Shown in pieces: positions 37,584-46,181 of a DNA stretch of 64,000 nt; the first letter of the stretch is position 1, and the number at the start of each line of letters is the position of its first letter. The translations under genes were made by a program, and so were the position numbers. The stretch covers positions 3,442,501 through 3,506,500 of the forward strand of contig NZ_JARUBO010000005.1 of NCBI RefSeq assembly GCF_029626235.1. The letters are read 5' to 3'. The DNA comes from Micromonospora sp. WMMD1120. GTDB taxonomy: Bacteria; Actinomycetota; Actinomycetes; Mycobacteriales; Micromonosporaceae. The notes under the pieces are model-generated. The model saw nothing but the letters and a program-made list of their open reading frames with translations, had not been told where the DNA came from and made no database searches.

Positions 37584-38162
37584 ATGACCGCGGCCCCGAT
37601 CCTGCCCGAACGGCACGAGTGGACGGTCGACGACCTCGGTGATCTGCCGAAGGACCTTCCGTACGAACTGATCAACGGAAGGTTGATCGTGCCGTCCCCC
37701 ACTGCCGTGCACCAAGATCTCTGCGTCCGACTACTGCTGGCTGTCGAAGTAAACTGCCCACCGGAATACCTGGTCAGCATCGACCTGTCGATGCGGGTCG
37801 ACCGGCGCAACGAGCCACGCCCGGACGTGGTGGTCATCCGCCGCAAGCATGCCGGCCGGTCGCCCGTCCCGGTTGAGGACGCCCTGCTCGCGCTGGAGGT
37901 CGTCTCGCCGACCTCCAGCTTCCGCGACATGTACGACAAGGCGAAGGTCTACGCGCACGCTGGTGTCCAGTCCTACTGGGTGGTGGACCCGCTCCAGGAG
38001 CGCGTCACGCTGACCGAGTACGCGCTCGGCGCCAACCGGGAGTACGAGCAGGTCGCGCACACCGAGGATCTGTTCGTCACCGAGCGGCCGTGGAAGGTCT
38101 CCGTGGACCTGCCGGCCCTCACCGTACGGAAGAACAGCCTGCTCGCCCCCGACGAGGAGTGA
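37584..38162 (+). CDS. Uma2-family (DUF820) putative endonuclease
   Basis: A 192-residue PD-(D/E)XK-like protein. YELINGRLIVPSPTAVHQ is the usual N-terminal signature; RNEPRPDVVVIRR carries the catalytic Asp, and LALEVVSPTSSFRDMYDKAKVYAHAGVQSYWVVDP carries the Glu and the Lys of the fold. Uma2 proteins are common in cyanobacteria and actinobacteria, often many per genome; their function is not established. It has GAAGGAG upstream and no obvious partner. Its codon use includes more A and T than neighbours, hinting at later acquisition. Confidence 0.88.
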   Translation: MTAAPILPERHEWTVDDLGDLPKDLPYELINGRLIVPSPTAVHQDLCVRLLLAVEVNCPPEYLVSIDLSMRVDRRNEPRPDVVVIRRKHAGRSPVPVEDALLALEVVSPTSSFRDMYDKAKVYAHAGVQSYWVVDPLQERVTLTEYALGANREYEQVAHTEDLFVTERPWKVSVDLPALTVRKNSLLAPDEE

Positions 38163-38174
38163 TCGGGTAGGACT

Positions 38175-39260
38175 GTGCGCATGGCTCTTCACGTGCGCGG
38201 TGTCGTACTCCCCGACGACGAGGTCCGGGACCTCTGGCTGGTCGGCGATCGGGTGACCTTCACCCCGGTGCCCGGCGCGGAGACGGTTGTCGACGGTGGG
38301 TTCGTGCTGCCGGGGCTGGTGGACGCGCACTGCCACATCGGCATCGCCCGCGGTGGCGCCCCGATCACCTCGCTCGACCAGGCCCGCGCGCTGGCCCGGC
38401 TCGACCGGGACGCGGGGGTGCTGGCGATCCGCGACGCCGGCTCGCCGTACCCGTACCCCGAACTGGACGACGAGCCTGACCTGCCGCGACTGGCCCGCGC
38501 GGGCCGGCACGTCGCGCCGCCGAAGCGTTACCTGCGCGGCATCGGCGTGGAGGTCGACGCCACCGACGTGGCGGCCACGGTGGCCGAGCAGGCGCGCGCC
38601 GGCAACGGCTGGGTCAAGCTGGTCGGCGACTGGATCGACAGGGGCGTCGGCGACCTGGCACCGGCCTGGGACGCCGAAACCCTCACCGCCGCCGTGCGCG
38701 CGGCGCACGACGCCGGGGTACGCGCCGCCGTGCACACCTTCTCCGAGTCGGCGGTCGAGATCATGGTCCGGGCCGGGGTGGACTCGGTGGAGCACGGCAC
38801 CGGGCTGAGCCTCGACCTGATCGACGAGATGGCCCGCCGGGGCACCGCTCTCGTCCCCACGATGATCAACATCGCCACCTTCGGCGGGATCGCCGAGCAG
38901 GCGCGCGGCAAGTTCCCCGGGTACGCCGACCACATGCTGGCGCTGCGCGACCGCTTTCCGGAGGTGGTGCGCGCCGCGCACGAGGCGGGGGTGCCGATCT
39001 ACGTGGGCACCGACGCCGGCGGCGGCATCGACCACGGGCTGGCCGGCGAGGAGATGCTGCTGCTGCACGAGCGCGCCGGCATGGCGCCGCTCGACGTCCT
39101 CGCCGCGGCCTCCTGGGGCGCCCGCGCATGGCTCGGCTTCCCCGGCCTGGTCGAGGGCGGCCTCGCCGACCTCACCGTCTACCCCGAGGATCCCCGTGTC
39201 GACCTGCGCGTCGTCCGCGCGCCGTCGCGCACGATCCTGCGCGGCCACGTCATCCGCTGA
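38175..39260 (+). CDS. Amidohydrolase-superfamily metal-dependent hydrolase
   Basis: A 361-residue TIM-barrel hydrolase. DAHCHIG at about 50-56 is the HxH metal motif, the region GWVKLVGDW supplies the bridging Lys, AAVHTFSESAVEIMVRAGVDSVEHGTG supplies the two later histidines, and YVGTDAGGGIDHG holds the catalytic Asp. A second beta-sandwich domain is formed by the ends (LHVRGVVLPDDEVRDLWLVGDRV, ADLTVYPEDPRVD). The layout resembles imidazolonepropionase or prolidase-like amidohydrolases; substrate unknown. GTG 38175 or ATG 38181 may start it. Confidence 0.88.
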   Translation: MRMALHVRGVVLPDDEVRDLWLVGDRVTFTPVPGAETVVDGGFVLPGLVDAHCHIGIARGGAPITSLDQARALARLDRDAGVLAIRDAGSPYPYPELDDEPDLPRLARAGRHVAPPKRYLRGIGVEVDATDVAATVAEQARAGNGWVKLVGDWIDRGVGDLAPAWDAETLTAAVRAAHDAGVRAAVHTFSESAVEIMVRAGVDSVEHGTGLSLDLIDEMARRGTALVPTMINIATFGGIAEQARGKFPGYADHMLALRDRFPEVVRAAHEAGVPIYVGTDAGGGIDHGLAGEEMLLLHERAGMAPLDVLAAASWGARAWLGFPGLVEGGLADLTVYPEDPRVDLRVVRAPSRTILRGHVIR

Positions 39261-39348
39261 CTCCGGGGTAGCGGGCGCGCTCGCTCGGGGCCGTCCGCGC
39301 TGGGGCTGCTCCGCGCTGGGGCCGATCCGCGTCGGGCGCCCCGCCCCG

Positions 39349-39423
39349 AGATCGTGCTCGAACCAGGATGTAGTGGCCTCGGCGTCGCTCGGATGCCACC
39401 AAATCCAGGATCGAGCGCGATCT
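39349..39423. repeat. Imperfect palindrome, TAGTGGCC family, copy 1
   Basis: About 75 bp: AGATCGTGCTCGAACCAGG…TAGTGGC at 39349-39377 pairs, with several mismatches, with GCCACCAAATCC…GAGCGCGATCTT ending at 39423. It lies between the converging amidohydrolase and tetR genes. Its left core CCAGGATGTAGTGGCCTC resembles CCAGGAAATAGTGGCCTC at 57647-57664. The rest of the 39261-39464 gap is G/C-rich without a gene. Confidence 0.7.
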
Positions 39424-39464
39424 TGGGCGGATCTTGCGCTGGTGCACGGTGGCGCGGGGAGGGG

Positions 39465-40064
39465 TCAGCGGGGGGCGCGGGCGGCGGCGAAGAGGCGGAC
39501 GGCGAGGTCGGTCAGGGCCGTCGCGGTCTGGTCGACCGGCTCGCGGGGGAGGACGATGTGGCTGACCACCAGTCGGACGATCGTGTCGGCGGCGAAGGCC
39601 AGCGCGGCCGGGTCCGCGCCGGGCAGGTGATCGCCGGCCCAGTCGATCAACGCGCCGGACGCCTCGGTGAGCACCACCTCGGCGCGGGTGGTCAGGTACG
39701 GCAGCAACTCCTCGGACCCGCCCCGGCCGCTGCTCAGGATCGCCTTGACCAGGGGATTGTCGCCCGCCGTACGGAGGGTGTGCGCGATGGCCGCGTAGGC
39801 GCCGGCGGACACGTCGGAGCCGTGCGTGAGCAGCGCGTCGCGGACGTCGCCGACGAACCGGTCCACCTCGGCCCGGGCCAGCGCCTCGGCCAGCCCCGCC
39901 TTGCTGCCGAACTCGTTGTAGACGGTCTGCCGGCTCACGCCCGCCGCGGCGGCGACCCCGCCCATCCGGACCGCGTCCCACCCGACAGCGATGGTCCGCG
40001 CGCGGGCGGCGTCCACGATCGTGTCCCGCACCCGCTGGCGCGACGAACCGGTCGACGTAGTCAT
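39465..40064 (-). CDS. TetR-family transcriptional regulator
   Basis: A 199-residue regulator. Residues ~12-58 form the TetR helix-turn-helix: VRDTIVDAARARTIAVGWDAV, then VAAAAGVSRQTVYNEFGSKAGLAEAL, the standard recognition helix with YNEFGSK. The C-terminal half is the variable ligand and dimer domain. It is divergent from proS across 180 bases and convergent with the amidohydrolase; its target cannot be told. Self-regulation is usual for the family. Confidence 0.93.
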   Translation of the reverse strand: MTTSTGSSRQRVRDTIVDAARARTIAVGWDAVRMGGVAAAAGVSRQTVYNEFGSKAGLAEALARAEVDRFVGDVRDALLTHGSDVSAGAYAAIAHTLRTAGDNPLVKAILSSGRGGSEELLPYLTTRAEVVLTEASGALIDWAGDHLPGADPAALAFAADTIVRLVVSHIVLPREPVDQTATALTDLAVRLFAAARAPR

Positions 40065-40244
40065 GGTGGTCGAATCCTACGGCCGCGCCGCGCACCCGCC
40101 CACCGCCGATCCGCCCCGCGCGGGCCCGCCGGGCGGGGCCGGCCGCCGAGTGGAGCCGAGCCGGGCGTCGTCCGGACCGGGGCGCGGCGCGGCGGCGACT
40201 CCCGGAGGAGGTGTCCGCGCGGGTGGCGCATAGGATGTGCGGTC

Positions 40245-41651
40245 ATGGCACGCGTGCTCACTCCCCGTGCGGAGGATTTTCCCCGCTGGTACCAGGACCT
40301 GATCGCCAAGGCGAAGCTGGCCGACAACGGCCCGGTTCGCGGCACCATGGTCATCCGACCGGCCGGCTACGCCATCTGGGAGCGTATGCAGGCCGAGATG
40401 GACGCCCGGATCAAGGCGGCGGGTGCGGAGAACGCGTACTTCCCGCTGTTCATCCCGGAGAACTACCTCAAGCGCGAGGCGGAGCACGTCGAGGGCTTCT
40501 CGCCGGAGCTGGCGGTGGTCACCCACGGTGGTGGCAAGCCGCTGGCCGAGCCGGTGGTGGTGCGGCCGACCAGTGAGACGGTCATCGGCGAGTTCATGGC
40601 CAAGTGGATCGACTCGTACCGGGACCTGCCGCTGCTGCTCAACCAGTGGGCCAACGTGGTCCGGTGGGAGCTTCGCCCGCGGATCTTCCTGCGTACCAGT
40701 GAGTTCCTCTGGCAGGAGGGGCACACCGCGCACGCCACCCGGGAGGACGCCCGGGCGTACGCGCGACGGATCCTGCACGAGGCGTACGAGGACCTGATGG
40801 TCAACGTCATCGGCATCCCGGTGGTGGTCGGCCTGAAGACGGCGCGCGAGCGGTTCGCCGGCGCGACGGCCACGTACACCTGTGAGGGCATGATGGGTGA
40901 CGGCAAGGCGTTGCAGCTGGGCACCAGCCACGAGTTGGGTCAGAACTTCGCCAAGGCGTTCGACATCACCTACTCGTCGGCCGAGGGCGGCCGGGAACAC
41001 GCCTGGACGACCTCCTGGGGCACGTCGACGCGGATGCTCGGCGGCCTGATCATGGCGCACGGCGACGACAACGGTCTGCGCGTGCCGCCGAAGCTGGCGC
41101 CGGTGCAGGCGTACGTCATGGTGGTCAAGGACGGCGAGGGCGTGGGCGAGGCGGCGGCCAAGCTGCGCGACGGCCTGCGCGACGCCGGTGTCCGGGTCGC
41201 GCTCGACGACCGCACCGACACCCCGTTCGGCCGCCGGGCCGTCGACGCCGAGCTGCGTGGTTATCCGGTACGCGTCGAGGTCGGCCCCCGGGACCTGGCC
41301 GCTGGCAACGCCGTCGTGGTGCGCCGCACCGACGGGTCGAAGACCCCGACGCCGGTGGCCGACGTGGTCGCCGCGGTGCTGAGCGCGCTGGAGACCGACC
41401 AGCAGGCGCTGCACGACCAGGCGCTGGCCAACCGCGAGGCGCGCACGGTGGAGGTCGCCACCCTGGCCGAGGCGATCGAGGCCGCCGCGACCGGTTGGGC
41501 GCGGGTGCCGTGGTCGGCGGTGGGCGTGGCCGGCGAGGCCGAGGCGAACGGCCAGGGCGTCACGGTGCGCTGCCTGGTCCGTGCCGACGGCTCGGTGCCG
41601 GACTCCGAGGACGAGCCCGACCTGGTCGCCATCCTGGCCCGCGCCTACTGA
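40245..41651 (+). CDS. proS: Prolyl-tRNA synthetase (short, eukaryote/archaeon-like type)
   Basis: A 468-residue class II aminoacyl-tRNA synthetase. Catalytic motifs include [17 protein letters not shown], the TxE loop [17 protein letters not shown], motif 2 [25 protein letters not shown]-like sequence, and motif 3 [17 protein letters not shown]. An anticodon-binding domain and a short C-terminal domain follow. The long editing insertion of the bacterial type is absent, so this is the ProS type 3 found in some actinobacteria. Start ATG 40245 ([19 protein letters not shown]) fits the family. A DUF402 gene follows 1 base after the stop. Confidence 0.95.
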   Translation: [468 protein letters not shown]

Positions 41652-41652
41652 G

Positions 41653-42321
41653 GTGCGACCGGGCGACTCCGTCGACCGGTTCGTGCCCGGTCGGCTGATC
41701 GTGCACCGGAACGTGCGGCGTGGCCGGATCGGGTGGGTCCGGCCGGGCCGCGTGGTCAGCGACGACGAGCGGGGCCTGCTGCTCTGGATCGCCCGGGACT
41801 CGCCGGTGGCCCACGAGGTCAACGCGGCGGGCCTGACCATGCGGGCGTTGCCGTTCGCCGACTGGGTCACCCCCAGTTACCGGTTGGAGCAGGTCCGCTG
41901 GAACGGGCCACCGCTGCTGAAGTTCCTGCCCACCGGGGCGGCGCACTCCGTCTGGTGGTTCCGGGACGCGCGGGGACGGTTCTCCCACTGGTACGTGAAC
42001 CTGGAGGAGCCCGCCGTCCGCTGGGACGACGGCCCGCTGGCCGGCGTCGACATGGTGGACCAGGACCTGGACGTCGTGGTGCGACCGGACCTCAGCTGGG
42101 AGTGGAAGGACGAGGACGAGTTCGTCGAGCGGCTCGCCTTTCCGGACGACTACTGGGTCACCGACGAGAAGGCGGTCCGCGCCGAGGGGGAGCGGATGAT
42201 CGCCCGCGCCGAGGCGGGCGAGTTCCCGTTCGACGGCACCTGGTGCGACTTCGTCCCGCCGTCGGAATGGGGCGTACCGGACCGGCTGCCGCCGGGTTGG
42301 GACCGTCCGCCGGTGCGCTGA
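41653..42321 (+). CDS. DUF402 protein (YgaC/FomD-like nucleotide phosphatase family)
   Basis: A 222-residue protein from GTG 41653, one base after the proS stop. The DUF402 core is WWFRDARGRFSHWYVNLEEPAVRWDDG followed by VDMVDQDLDVVVRPDLSWEWKDEDEF, where the acidic residues form a metal site. Known family members hydrolyse nucleoside di- and triphosphates or, for FomD, nucleotidyl phosphonates. The tight spacing suggests co-translation with proS, but no shared pathway is known. Confidence 0.88.
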   Translation: MRPGDSVDRFVPGRLIVHRNVRRGRIGWVRPGRVVSDDERGLLLWIARDSPVAHEVNAAGLTMRALPFADWVTPSYRLEQVRWNGPPLLKFLPTGAAHSVWWFRDARGRFSHWYVNLEEPAVRWDDGPLAGVDMVDQDLDVVVRPDLSWEWKDEDEFVERLAFPDDYWVTDEKAVRAEGERMIARAEAGEFPFDGTWCDFVPPSEWGVPDRLPPGWDRPPVR

Positions 42322-42550
42322 GGGGTGTTCCGGGTCACCGGCGCGGTGGTGTGCGGGTCCGGTGCGGGAGATCGGCTGCGGATCTGGCAGAATGGTTCGC
42401 TGGTATCCGGCGCGCGTCCGGCGCCCTCTAACCCGGGCACGTCGCCAGTCCACCGAGCAGTCTCCGGCCCAACCCCACTGTGCCGGTCGGCGCTCACCCA
42501 TGCACACCGCCCGTACGGGCCGGTGAGATCGCAACAGGAGCGAAACAACT
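42322..42550 (+). promoter_or_regulatory. Promoter and leader region of the rpsP operon
   Basis: The 229-base gap before rpsP has a -10 candidate CAGAAT at 42389-42394 in a GGATCTGGCAGAATGGTTCG context and a long leader after it, ending in CAACAGGAGCG as ribosome binding site about 9 bases before GTG 42551. No clear -35 box could be fixed, and no ribosomal-protein binding structure was identified. Confidence 0.45.
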
Positions 42551-43045
42551 GTGGCCGTAAAGATCCGGCTCCTGCGGATGGGCAAGATCCGCAACCCGCA
42601 GTACCGCATCGTCGTCGCCGACTCCCGCACCAAGCGTGACGGTCGGGCGATCGAGTTCGTCGGGGTGTACCAGCCGAAGGAGGACCCTTCGGTCATCGAG
42701 GTCAAGTCGGAGCGGGTCCAGTACTGGCTGTCCGTCGGCGCTCAGCCGAGCGAGGCGGTGCAGCGGCTGCTGGAGCTGACCGGTGACTGGCAGAAGTACA
42801 AGGGCCTGCCGGCCCCGCCGCCGCTGAAGGTCGCCCCGGAGCGGGCCGACCGCAAGGCGGCGTACGAGGCCGAGGCGAAGGCCGCCGCCGGGCTCGCCCC
42901 GGAGACCCCGGCCAAGCCGGCCAAGAAGGCCACCAAGGCCGCCGAGGCTCCGGCTGCTGAGGCGAAGACCGAGGCTCCGGCTGAGGCGAAGACCGAGGCT
43001 CCGGCCGAGGCCCCGGCCGCCGCCGACGCCGGTGAGCAGGCCTGA
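42551..43045 (+). CDS. rpsP: 30S ribosomal protein S16 with long acidic/alanine tail
   Basis: A 164-residue S16. The first ~85 residues ([30 protein letters not shown], then [21 protein letters not shown]) are canonical; the remaining ~75 are a low-complexity tail of Ala, Glu, Pro, Lys and Thr with [12 protein letters not shown] repeats, typical of actinobacterial S16. S16 binds 16S rRNA early in 30S assembly. GTG 42551 is preceded by ACAGGAGCG. The gene leads the rpsP-khpA-rimM-trmD set, with khpA starting right after its stop. Confidence 0.97.
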   Translation: MAVKIRLLRMGKIRNPQYRIVVADSRTKRDGRAIEFVGVYQPKEDPSVIEVKSERVQYWLSVGAQPSEAVQRLLELTGDWQKYKGLPAPPPLKVAPERADRKAAYEAEAKAAAGLAPETPAKPAKKATKAAEAPAAEAKTEAPAEAKTEAPAEAPAAADAGEQA

Positions 43046-43046
43046 C

Positions 43047-43280
43047 ATGCCACTGCGTCCGGCGTTGGAGCACCTGGTCAAGGGCATCGTCGACCACCCG
43101 GATGACGTCCGGGTGCGGATGGTCGATTCCCGTCGGGGCAAGCGGCTCGAGGTCCGCGTCCACCCCGAGGACCTCGGCACGGTGATCGGGCGGTCCGGCC
43201 GGACCGCCAAGGCGCTGCGCCAGGTGATCGGCTCCATCGGCGGACGCGGCGTGCGCGTCGACATCGTCGACTCGTACTGA
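43047..43280 (+). CDS. khpA: KH-domain RNA-binding protein KhpA
   Basis: A 77-residue single KH domain: LVKGIVDHPDDVRVRMVDSRRGKRLEVRVHPEDLG, then the GxxG loop in VIGRSGRTAKALRQVIGSIG. KhpA/YlqC proteins bind RNA with KhpB and affect cell elongation and division in Gram-positives. ATG 43047 lies 1 base after the rpsP stop; GTG 43032 in the end of rpsP would add 5 residues. The TGA overlaps the rimM ATG by one base. Confidence 0.95.
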   Translation: MPLRPALEHLVKGIVDHPDDVRVRMVDSRRGKRLEVRVHPEDLGTVIGRSGRTAKALRQVIGSIGGRGVRVDIVDSY

Positions 43281-43837
43281 TGCAGCTCGTCGTCGGCCGG
43301 ATCGGCAAGCCGCACGGTGTCCGCGGTGAGGTCACCGTGGAGGTGCGGACCGACGAGCCCGAGGCACGGTTCGCACCTGGCTCAGTGCTGCGCACTGAGC
43401 CGGGTGCGGTCCCGTCGCCGGTGCCGACGGGCGGGCCGGGCGTGCCGTTCCGGGTGCCGGCCGAGTTGACCGTCGAGGAGGCCCGGTTCCACCAGGGCCG
43501 CCTGCTCGTCGCGTTCGACGGCATCCTGGACCGGAACACCGCCGAGGCGCTGCGCGGGACGCTGCTGACGGTGGAGAGCGCCGACGTGGCACCACCGGAC
43601 GATCCGGAGGAGTTCCACGATCACCAACTGGTCGGGTTGGCGGTGGTGACCCCGGCCGGCGAACGTCTGGGCGAGGTCGCCCGCATCGACCACGCGCCCG
43701 CGTCCGACCTGCTGGTGCTGCGACGCCCCGAGGGGCGTACCGCGTTGATCCCGTTCGTCCGGGCGATCGTTCCGGAGGTCGACCTGGCCGGTGGACGTGT
43801 GATCGTCGACCCGCCGGCCGGACTGCTCGATCTTTAG
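43280..43837 (+). CDS. rimM: Ribosome maturation factor RimM
   Basis: A 185-residue RimM. The N-terminal domain begins [29 protein letters not shown], the family signature, and a PRC-barrel follows ([39 protein letters not shown]). RimM helps 16S rRNA maturation near S19 on the 30S head. It starts in the khpA stop codon and is followed 11 bases later by trmD, the widespread rpsP-rimM-trmD-rplS order. Confidence 0.96.
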   Translation: MQLVVGRIGKPHGVRGEVTVEVRTDEPEARFAPGSVLRTEPGAVPSPVPTGGPGVPFRVPAELTVEEARFHQGRLLVAFDGILDRNTAEALRGTLLTVESADVAPPDDPEEFHDHQLVGLAVVTPAGERLGEVARIDHAPASDLLVLRRPEGRTALIPFVRAIVPEVDLAGGRVIVDPPAGLLDL

Positions 43838-43848
43838 GACCACCAGGC

Positions 43849-44622
43849 ATGCGCGTCGACATCGTGTCGATCTTTCCGGAGTACTTCGCCCCACTGGACC
43901 TGTCGCTGGTCGGGCGGGCGCGGGCCAACGGCGTACTCACGCTCGGCGTGCACGATCTGCGGACCTGGACCCACGACGTGCACCGCACGGTCGACGACAC
44001 CCCCTACGGCGGCGGGCCGGGGATGGTGATGCGTCCGGAGCCGTGGGGCGCGGCGCTGGACGCGCTCGCGCCGGCCGAGGCCCCGCCGCCCCGGCTGCTG
44101 GTGCCCTCTCCGGCGGGTGTCCCGTTCACCCAGGCCATGGCGCACGAGCTGGCCGCCGAACCGCACCTGCTCTTCGCCTGCGGCCGGTACGAGGGGATCG
44201 ACCAGCGCGTCCTGGCGCATGCCGCCACCCGGATGCCGGTCACCGAGGTGTCGCTCGGCGACTACGTGCTCTTCGGTGGCGAGGTCGCCGCGCTGGTGAT
44301 GCTGGAGGCGGTCATCCGGCTGCTGCCGGGAGTGCTCGGCAACGCCGGCTCGCTGGACGAGGAGTCGCACGCGCACGGGCTGCTGGAGGCCCCGATCTAC
44401 ACCAAGCCGCCGAGTTGGCGGGGGCACGACGTGCCGGAGGTGCTCCGCTCCGGTGACCACGGCAAAATCGCCCGCTGGCGTCGTGAGGAGGGTCTGCTGC
44501 GCACCGCCGCCCGCCGTCCGGACCTGCTCGCCGCGCTGCCCGCCGATCGGCTCGACAAACGGGACATCGCGGCCCTTCAGCAGGCCGGATTTCAGCCCCC
44601 GCCGGGGGATGTGGCAAAGTAG
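43849..44622 (+). CDS. trmD: tRNA (guanine-N(1)-)-methyltransferase
   Basis: A 257-residue SPOUT methyltransferase. [49 protein letters not shown] and [20 protein letters not shown] (the trefoil-knot SAM site) are all TrmD hallmarks. It methylates G37 of tRNAs, preventing frameshifts at CCN and CGG codons. A 142-base leader with a hairpin separates it from rplS, so expression may differ from the ribosomal gene. Confidence 0.97.
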   Translation: MRVDIVSIFPEYFAPLDLSLVGRARANGVLTLGVHDLRTWTHDVHRTVDDTPYGGGPGMVMRPEPWGAALDALAPAEAPPPRLLVPSPAGVPFTQAMAHELAAEPHLLFACGRYEGIDQRVLAHAATRMPVTEVSLGDYVLFGGEVAALVMLEAVIRLLPGVLGNAGSLDEESHAHGLLEAPIYTKPPSWRGHDVPEVLRSGDHGKIARWRREEGLLRTAARRPDLLAALPADRLDKRDIAALQQAGFQPPPGDVAK

Positions 44623-44663
44623 GGGGGTTGCCGCATCCGTCCGCGCCCGCGGTCGGCTGCGAG

Positions 44664-44704
44664 GATCCCCGACCCGGGGTCGGTCCGCCGATCACCCGGG
44701 GATC
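44664..44704 (+). promoter_or_regulatory. Structured leader before rplS
   Basis: An 8-bp stem GATCCCCG (44664-44671) with CGGGGATC (44697-44704) encloses a further small dyad, CCCGACCCGGGGTCGG-like. It lies in the 141-base trmD-rplS gap, 60 bases before the rplS start. It could be a weak terminator or a leader for L19 control; function is inference. Confidence 0.45.
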
Positions 44705-44763
44705 AGAATCACCCATCCGCGCGCCGAGTGACGGTGCGCCGTGAGCCTCACGAGGACGCAGCG

Positions 44764-45120
44764 ATGAACATCCTGGACGCCCTTGACGCCCAGTCGAAGC
44801 GGACCGACCTTCCTGACTTCCGGGCTGGTGACACCGTCAAGGTGCACGCCCGCGTCGTCGAGGGCAACCGGTCCCGTGTCCAGATCTTCCAGGGCGTCGT
44901 GATCCGCCGCCAGGGTGACGGTCTGCGCGAGACCTTCTCGGTCCGCAAGGTCAGCTTCGGTGTCGGCGTCGAGCGCACCTACCCGCTCAACGGCCCGGGC
45001 ATCGACCGGATCGAGGTCGTGACCCGCGGTGACGTGCGTCGCGCCAAGCTCTACTACCTGCGCGAGCTGCGCGGCAAGAAGGCCAAGATCAAGGAGAAGC
45101 GGGAGAAGCAGCCCAGCTGA
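44764..45120 (+). CDS. rplS: 50S ribosomal protein L19
   Basis: A 118-residue L19: [31 protein letters not shown], then [28 protein letters not shown] and [21 protein letters not shown]. It lies at the 30S-50S interface. ATG 44764 ([17 protein letters not shown]) has GAGGAC upstream; an upstream in-frame GTG would add 12 unconserved residues. A strong hairpin follows before the signal peptidase genes. Confidence 0.97.
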   Translation: MNILDALDAQSKRTDLPDFRAGDTVKVHARVVEGNRSRVQIFQGVVIRRQGDGLRETFSVRKVSFGVGVERTYPLNGPGIDRIEVVTRGDVRRAKLYYLRELRGKKAKIKEKREKQPS

Positions 45121-45240
45121 CTTCCCGTTCGCCACGCCGCCTGAGCTGCGCGGATGCCGTACCGATCAGAGCGCATTACGCTGGTCGTACGGGCGCAGCG
45201 AGGCGGCGGACCCGCCCTGGTGGCGGGCAGCCGTCCACTG

Positions 45241-45274
45241 CCGCCCGTGGAGCCTCGACGAGGCTCCCGGGCGG
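45241..45274 (+). terminator. Long hairpin between rplS and the first signal peptidase
   Basis: CCGCCCG (45241-45247) pairs with CGGGCGG (45268-45274) and, after a single bulged T, GGAGCCTC pairs with GAGGCTCC around a GAC loop. This gives 15 bp in all, followed by TGGTGTTTCTG, weakly T-rich. It probably ends the rpsP-rplS transcript. Confidence 0.7.
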
Positions 45275-45301
45275 TGGTGTTTCTGCGGACCGGGGAGTGG
45301 C

Positions 45302-46171
45302 GTGGTGCAGACGCTTGACGAGGACGGCGCCGTCGATCCGTGGCGTCGGCGGGCCCGCCGCACCCGCCGGCAGATGCCCCTCTGGCAGGAGCTGCCGCTG
45401 CTGCTGGTCGTCGCGTTCTGTCTCGCGGTGCTGATCCGCACCTTCCTGCTCCAGGCGTTCTTCATCCCCTCCGGCTCGATGGAGGACACCCTCCTCGTCG
45501 GGGACCGGGTGCTCGTCAACAAGGTCGTCTACGACGTGCGGGACCCGGTGCGGGGCGAGGTGGTGGTCTTCCGGGGCACCGACCGGTGGGCGCCACAGGT
45601 CGACGAGCAGCCGAAGCCGGGTGTCGCCGGCCGGCTCGCCCGCACTGTCGGCGACCTGGTCGGGGTCAGCCGCCCCGGCGAGAAGGACTTCATCAAGCGG
45701 GTGATCGGCGTCCCCGGCGACCGGGTCGCGTGCTGCGACAGCCAGGGGCGGGTGACGGTCAACGGCACCCCGCTCAACGAGCCGTACGTGCTGCGGGACT
45801 CCCCGCTGGACCTGCCGCCCAACCCCGCCGAGTGTCGGTCGCGGCGCTTCGACGAGGTGGTGGTGCCTCCGGGTCAGCTCTTCGTGATGGGCGACCACCG
45901 CGAGGTCTCGCAGGACGCGCGGTGCCAGGGGCCGGTGCCGATCGACAACGTGGTGGGCCGGGCGTTCATGGTGGTCTGGCCCTCGTCCCGATGGGCCTCG
46001 TTGTCCGTCCCGGCGACGTTCGACGACGTGTCCGGCCCGGCCACCGCCTCGCCCGCCGCGCCTCCGGCGCGACCCACGCCGCAGGGCGGTGTGCTGCTGG
46101 TTCTTCCCCTGGCGCTCGCGGTGCGGGGTTCCCGCGCGTTCCGGACGGTGACGTCCAGTTCGGCAACGTAG
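45302..46171 (+). CDS. lepB: Signal peptidase I (first of two)
   Basis: A 289-residue S26 peptidase from GTG 45302 (GGGGAG upstream). One N-terminal membrane helix (PLLLVVAFCLAVLIRTFLLQAF) leads to the catalytic Ser59 in FIPSGSM; the general base is Lys132 in DFIKRVIGVPGD, and FVMGDHREVSQDARCQG is box E. Unlike the second copy it has a ~45-residue insert (RWAPQVDEQPKPGVAG…) before the Lys box, and a Pro-rich C-terminal segment ending in a second hydrophobic stretch (GGVLLVLPLALAV). It cleaves signal peptides on the outer face of the membrane. The second copy begins 10 bases later. Confidence 0.95.
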   Translation: MVQTLDEDGAVDPWRRRARRTRRQMPLWQELPLLLVVAFCLAVLIRTFLLQAFFIPSGSMEDTLLVGDRVLVNKVVYDVRDPVRGEVVVFRGTDRWAPQVDEQPKPGVAGRLARTVGDLVGVSRPGEKDFIKRVIGVPGDRVACCDSQGRVTVNGTPLNEPYVLRDSPLDLPPNPAECRSRRFDEVVVPPGQLFVMGDHREVSQDARCQGPVPIDNVVGRAFMVVWPSSRWASLSVPATFDDVSGPATASPAAPPARPTPQGGVLLVLPLALAVRGSRAFRTVTSSSAT

Positions 46172-46181
46172 GCTCCTTGGC

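Noticed and set aside
37584..38162. Restriction or defence system around the Uma2 gene
   Set aside because: Uma2 stands alone; no methyltransferase, helicase or toxin-antitoxin partner is adjacent.
38175..42321. Biosynthetic gene cluster (amidohydrolase, tetR, DUF402/FomD-like)
   Set aside because: No core synthase or tailoring set; the DUF402 gene is coupled to proS and the others are on different strands.
42380..42460. tRNA-like segment around GGCAGAATGGTTCGCTGG
   Set aside because: TGGTTCG resembles a T-loop by chance but no acceptor stem or anticodon arm can be folded.
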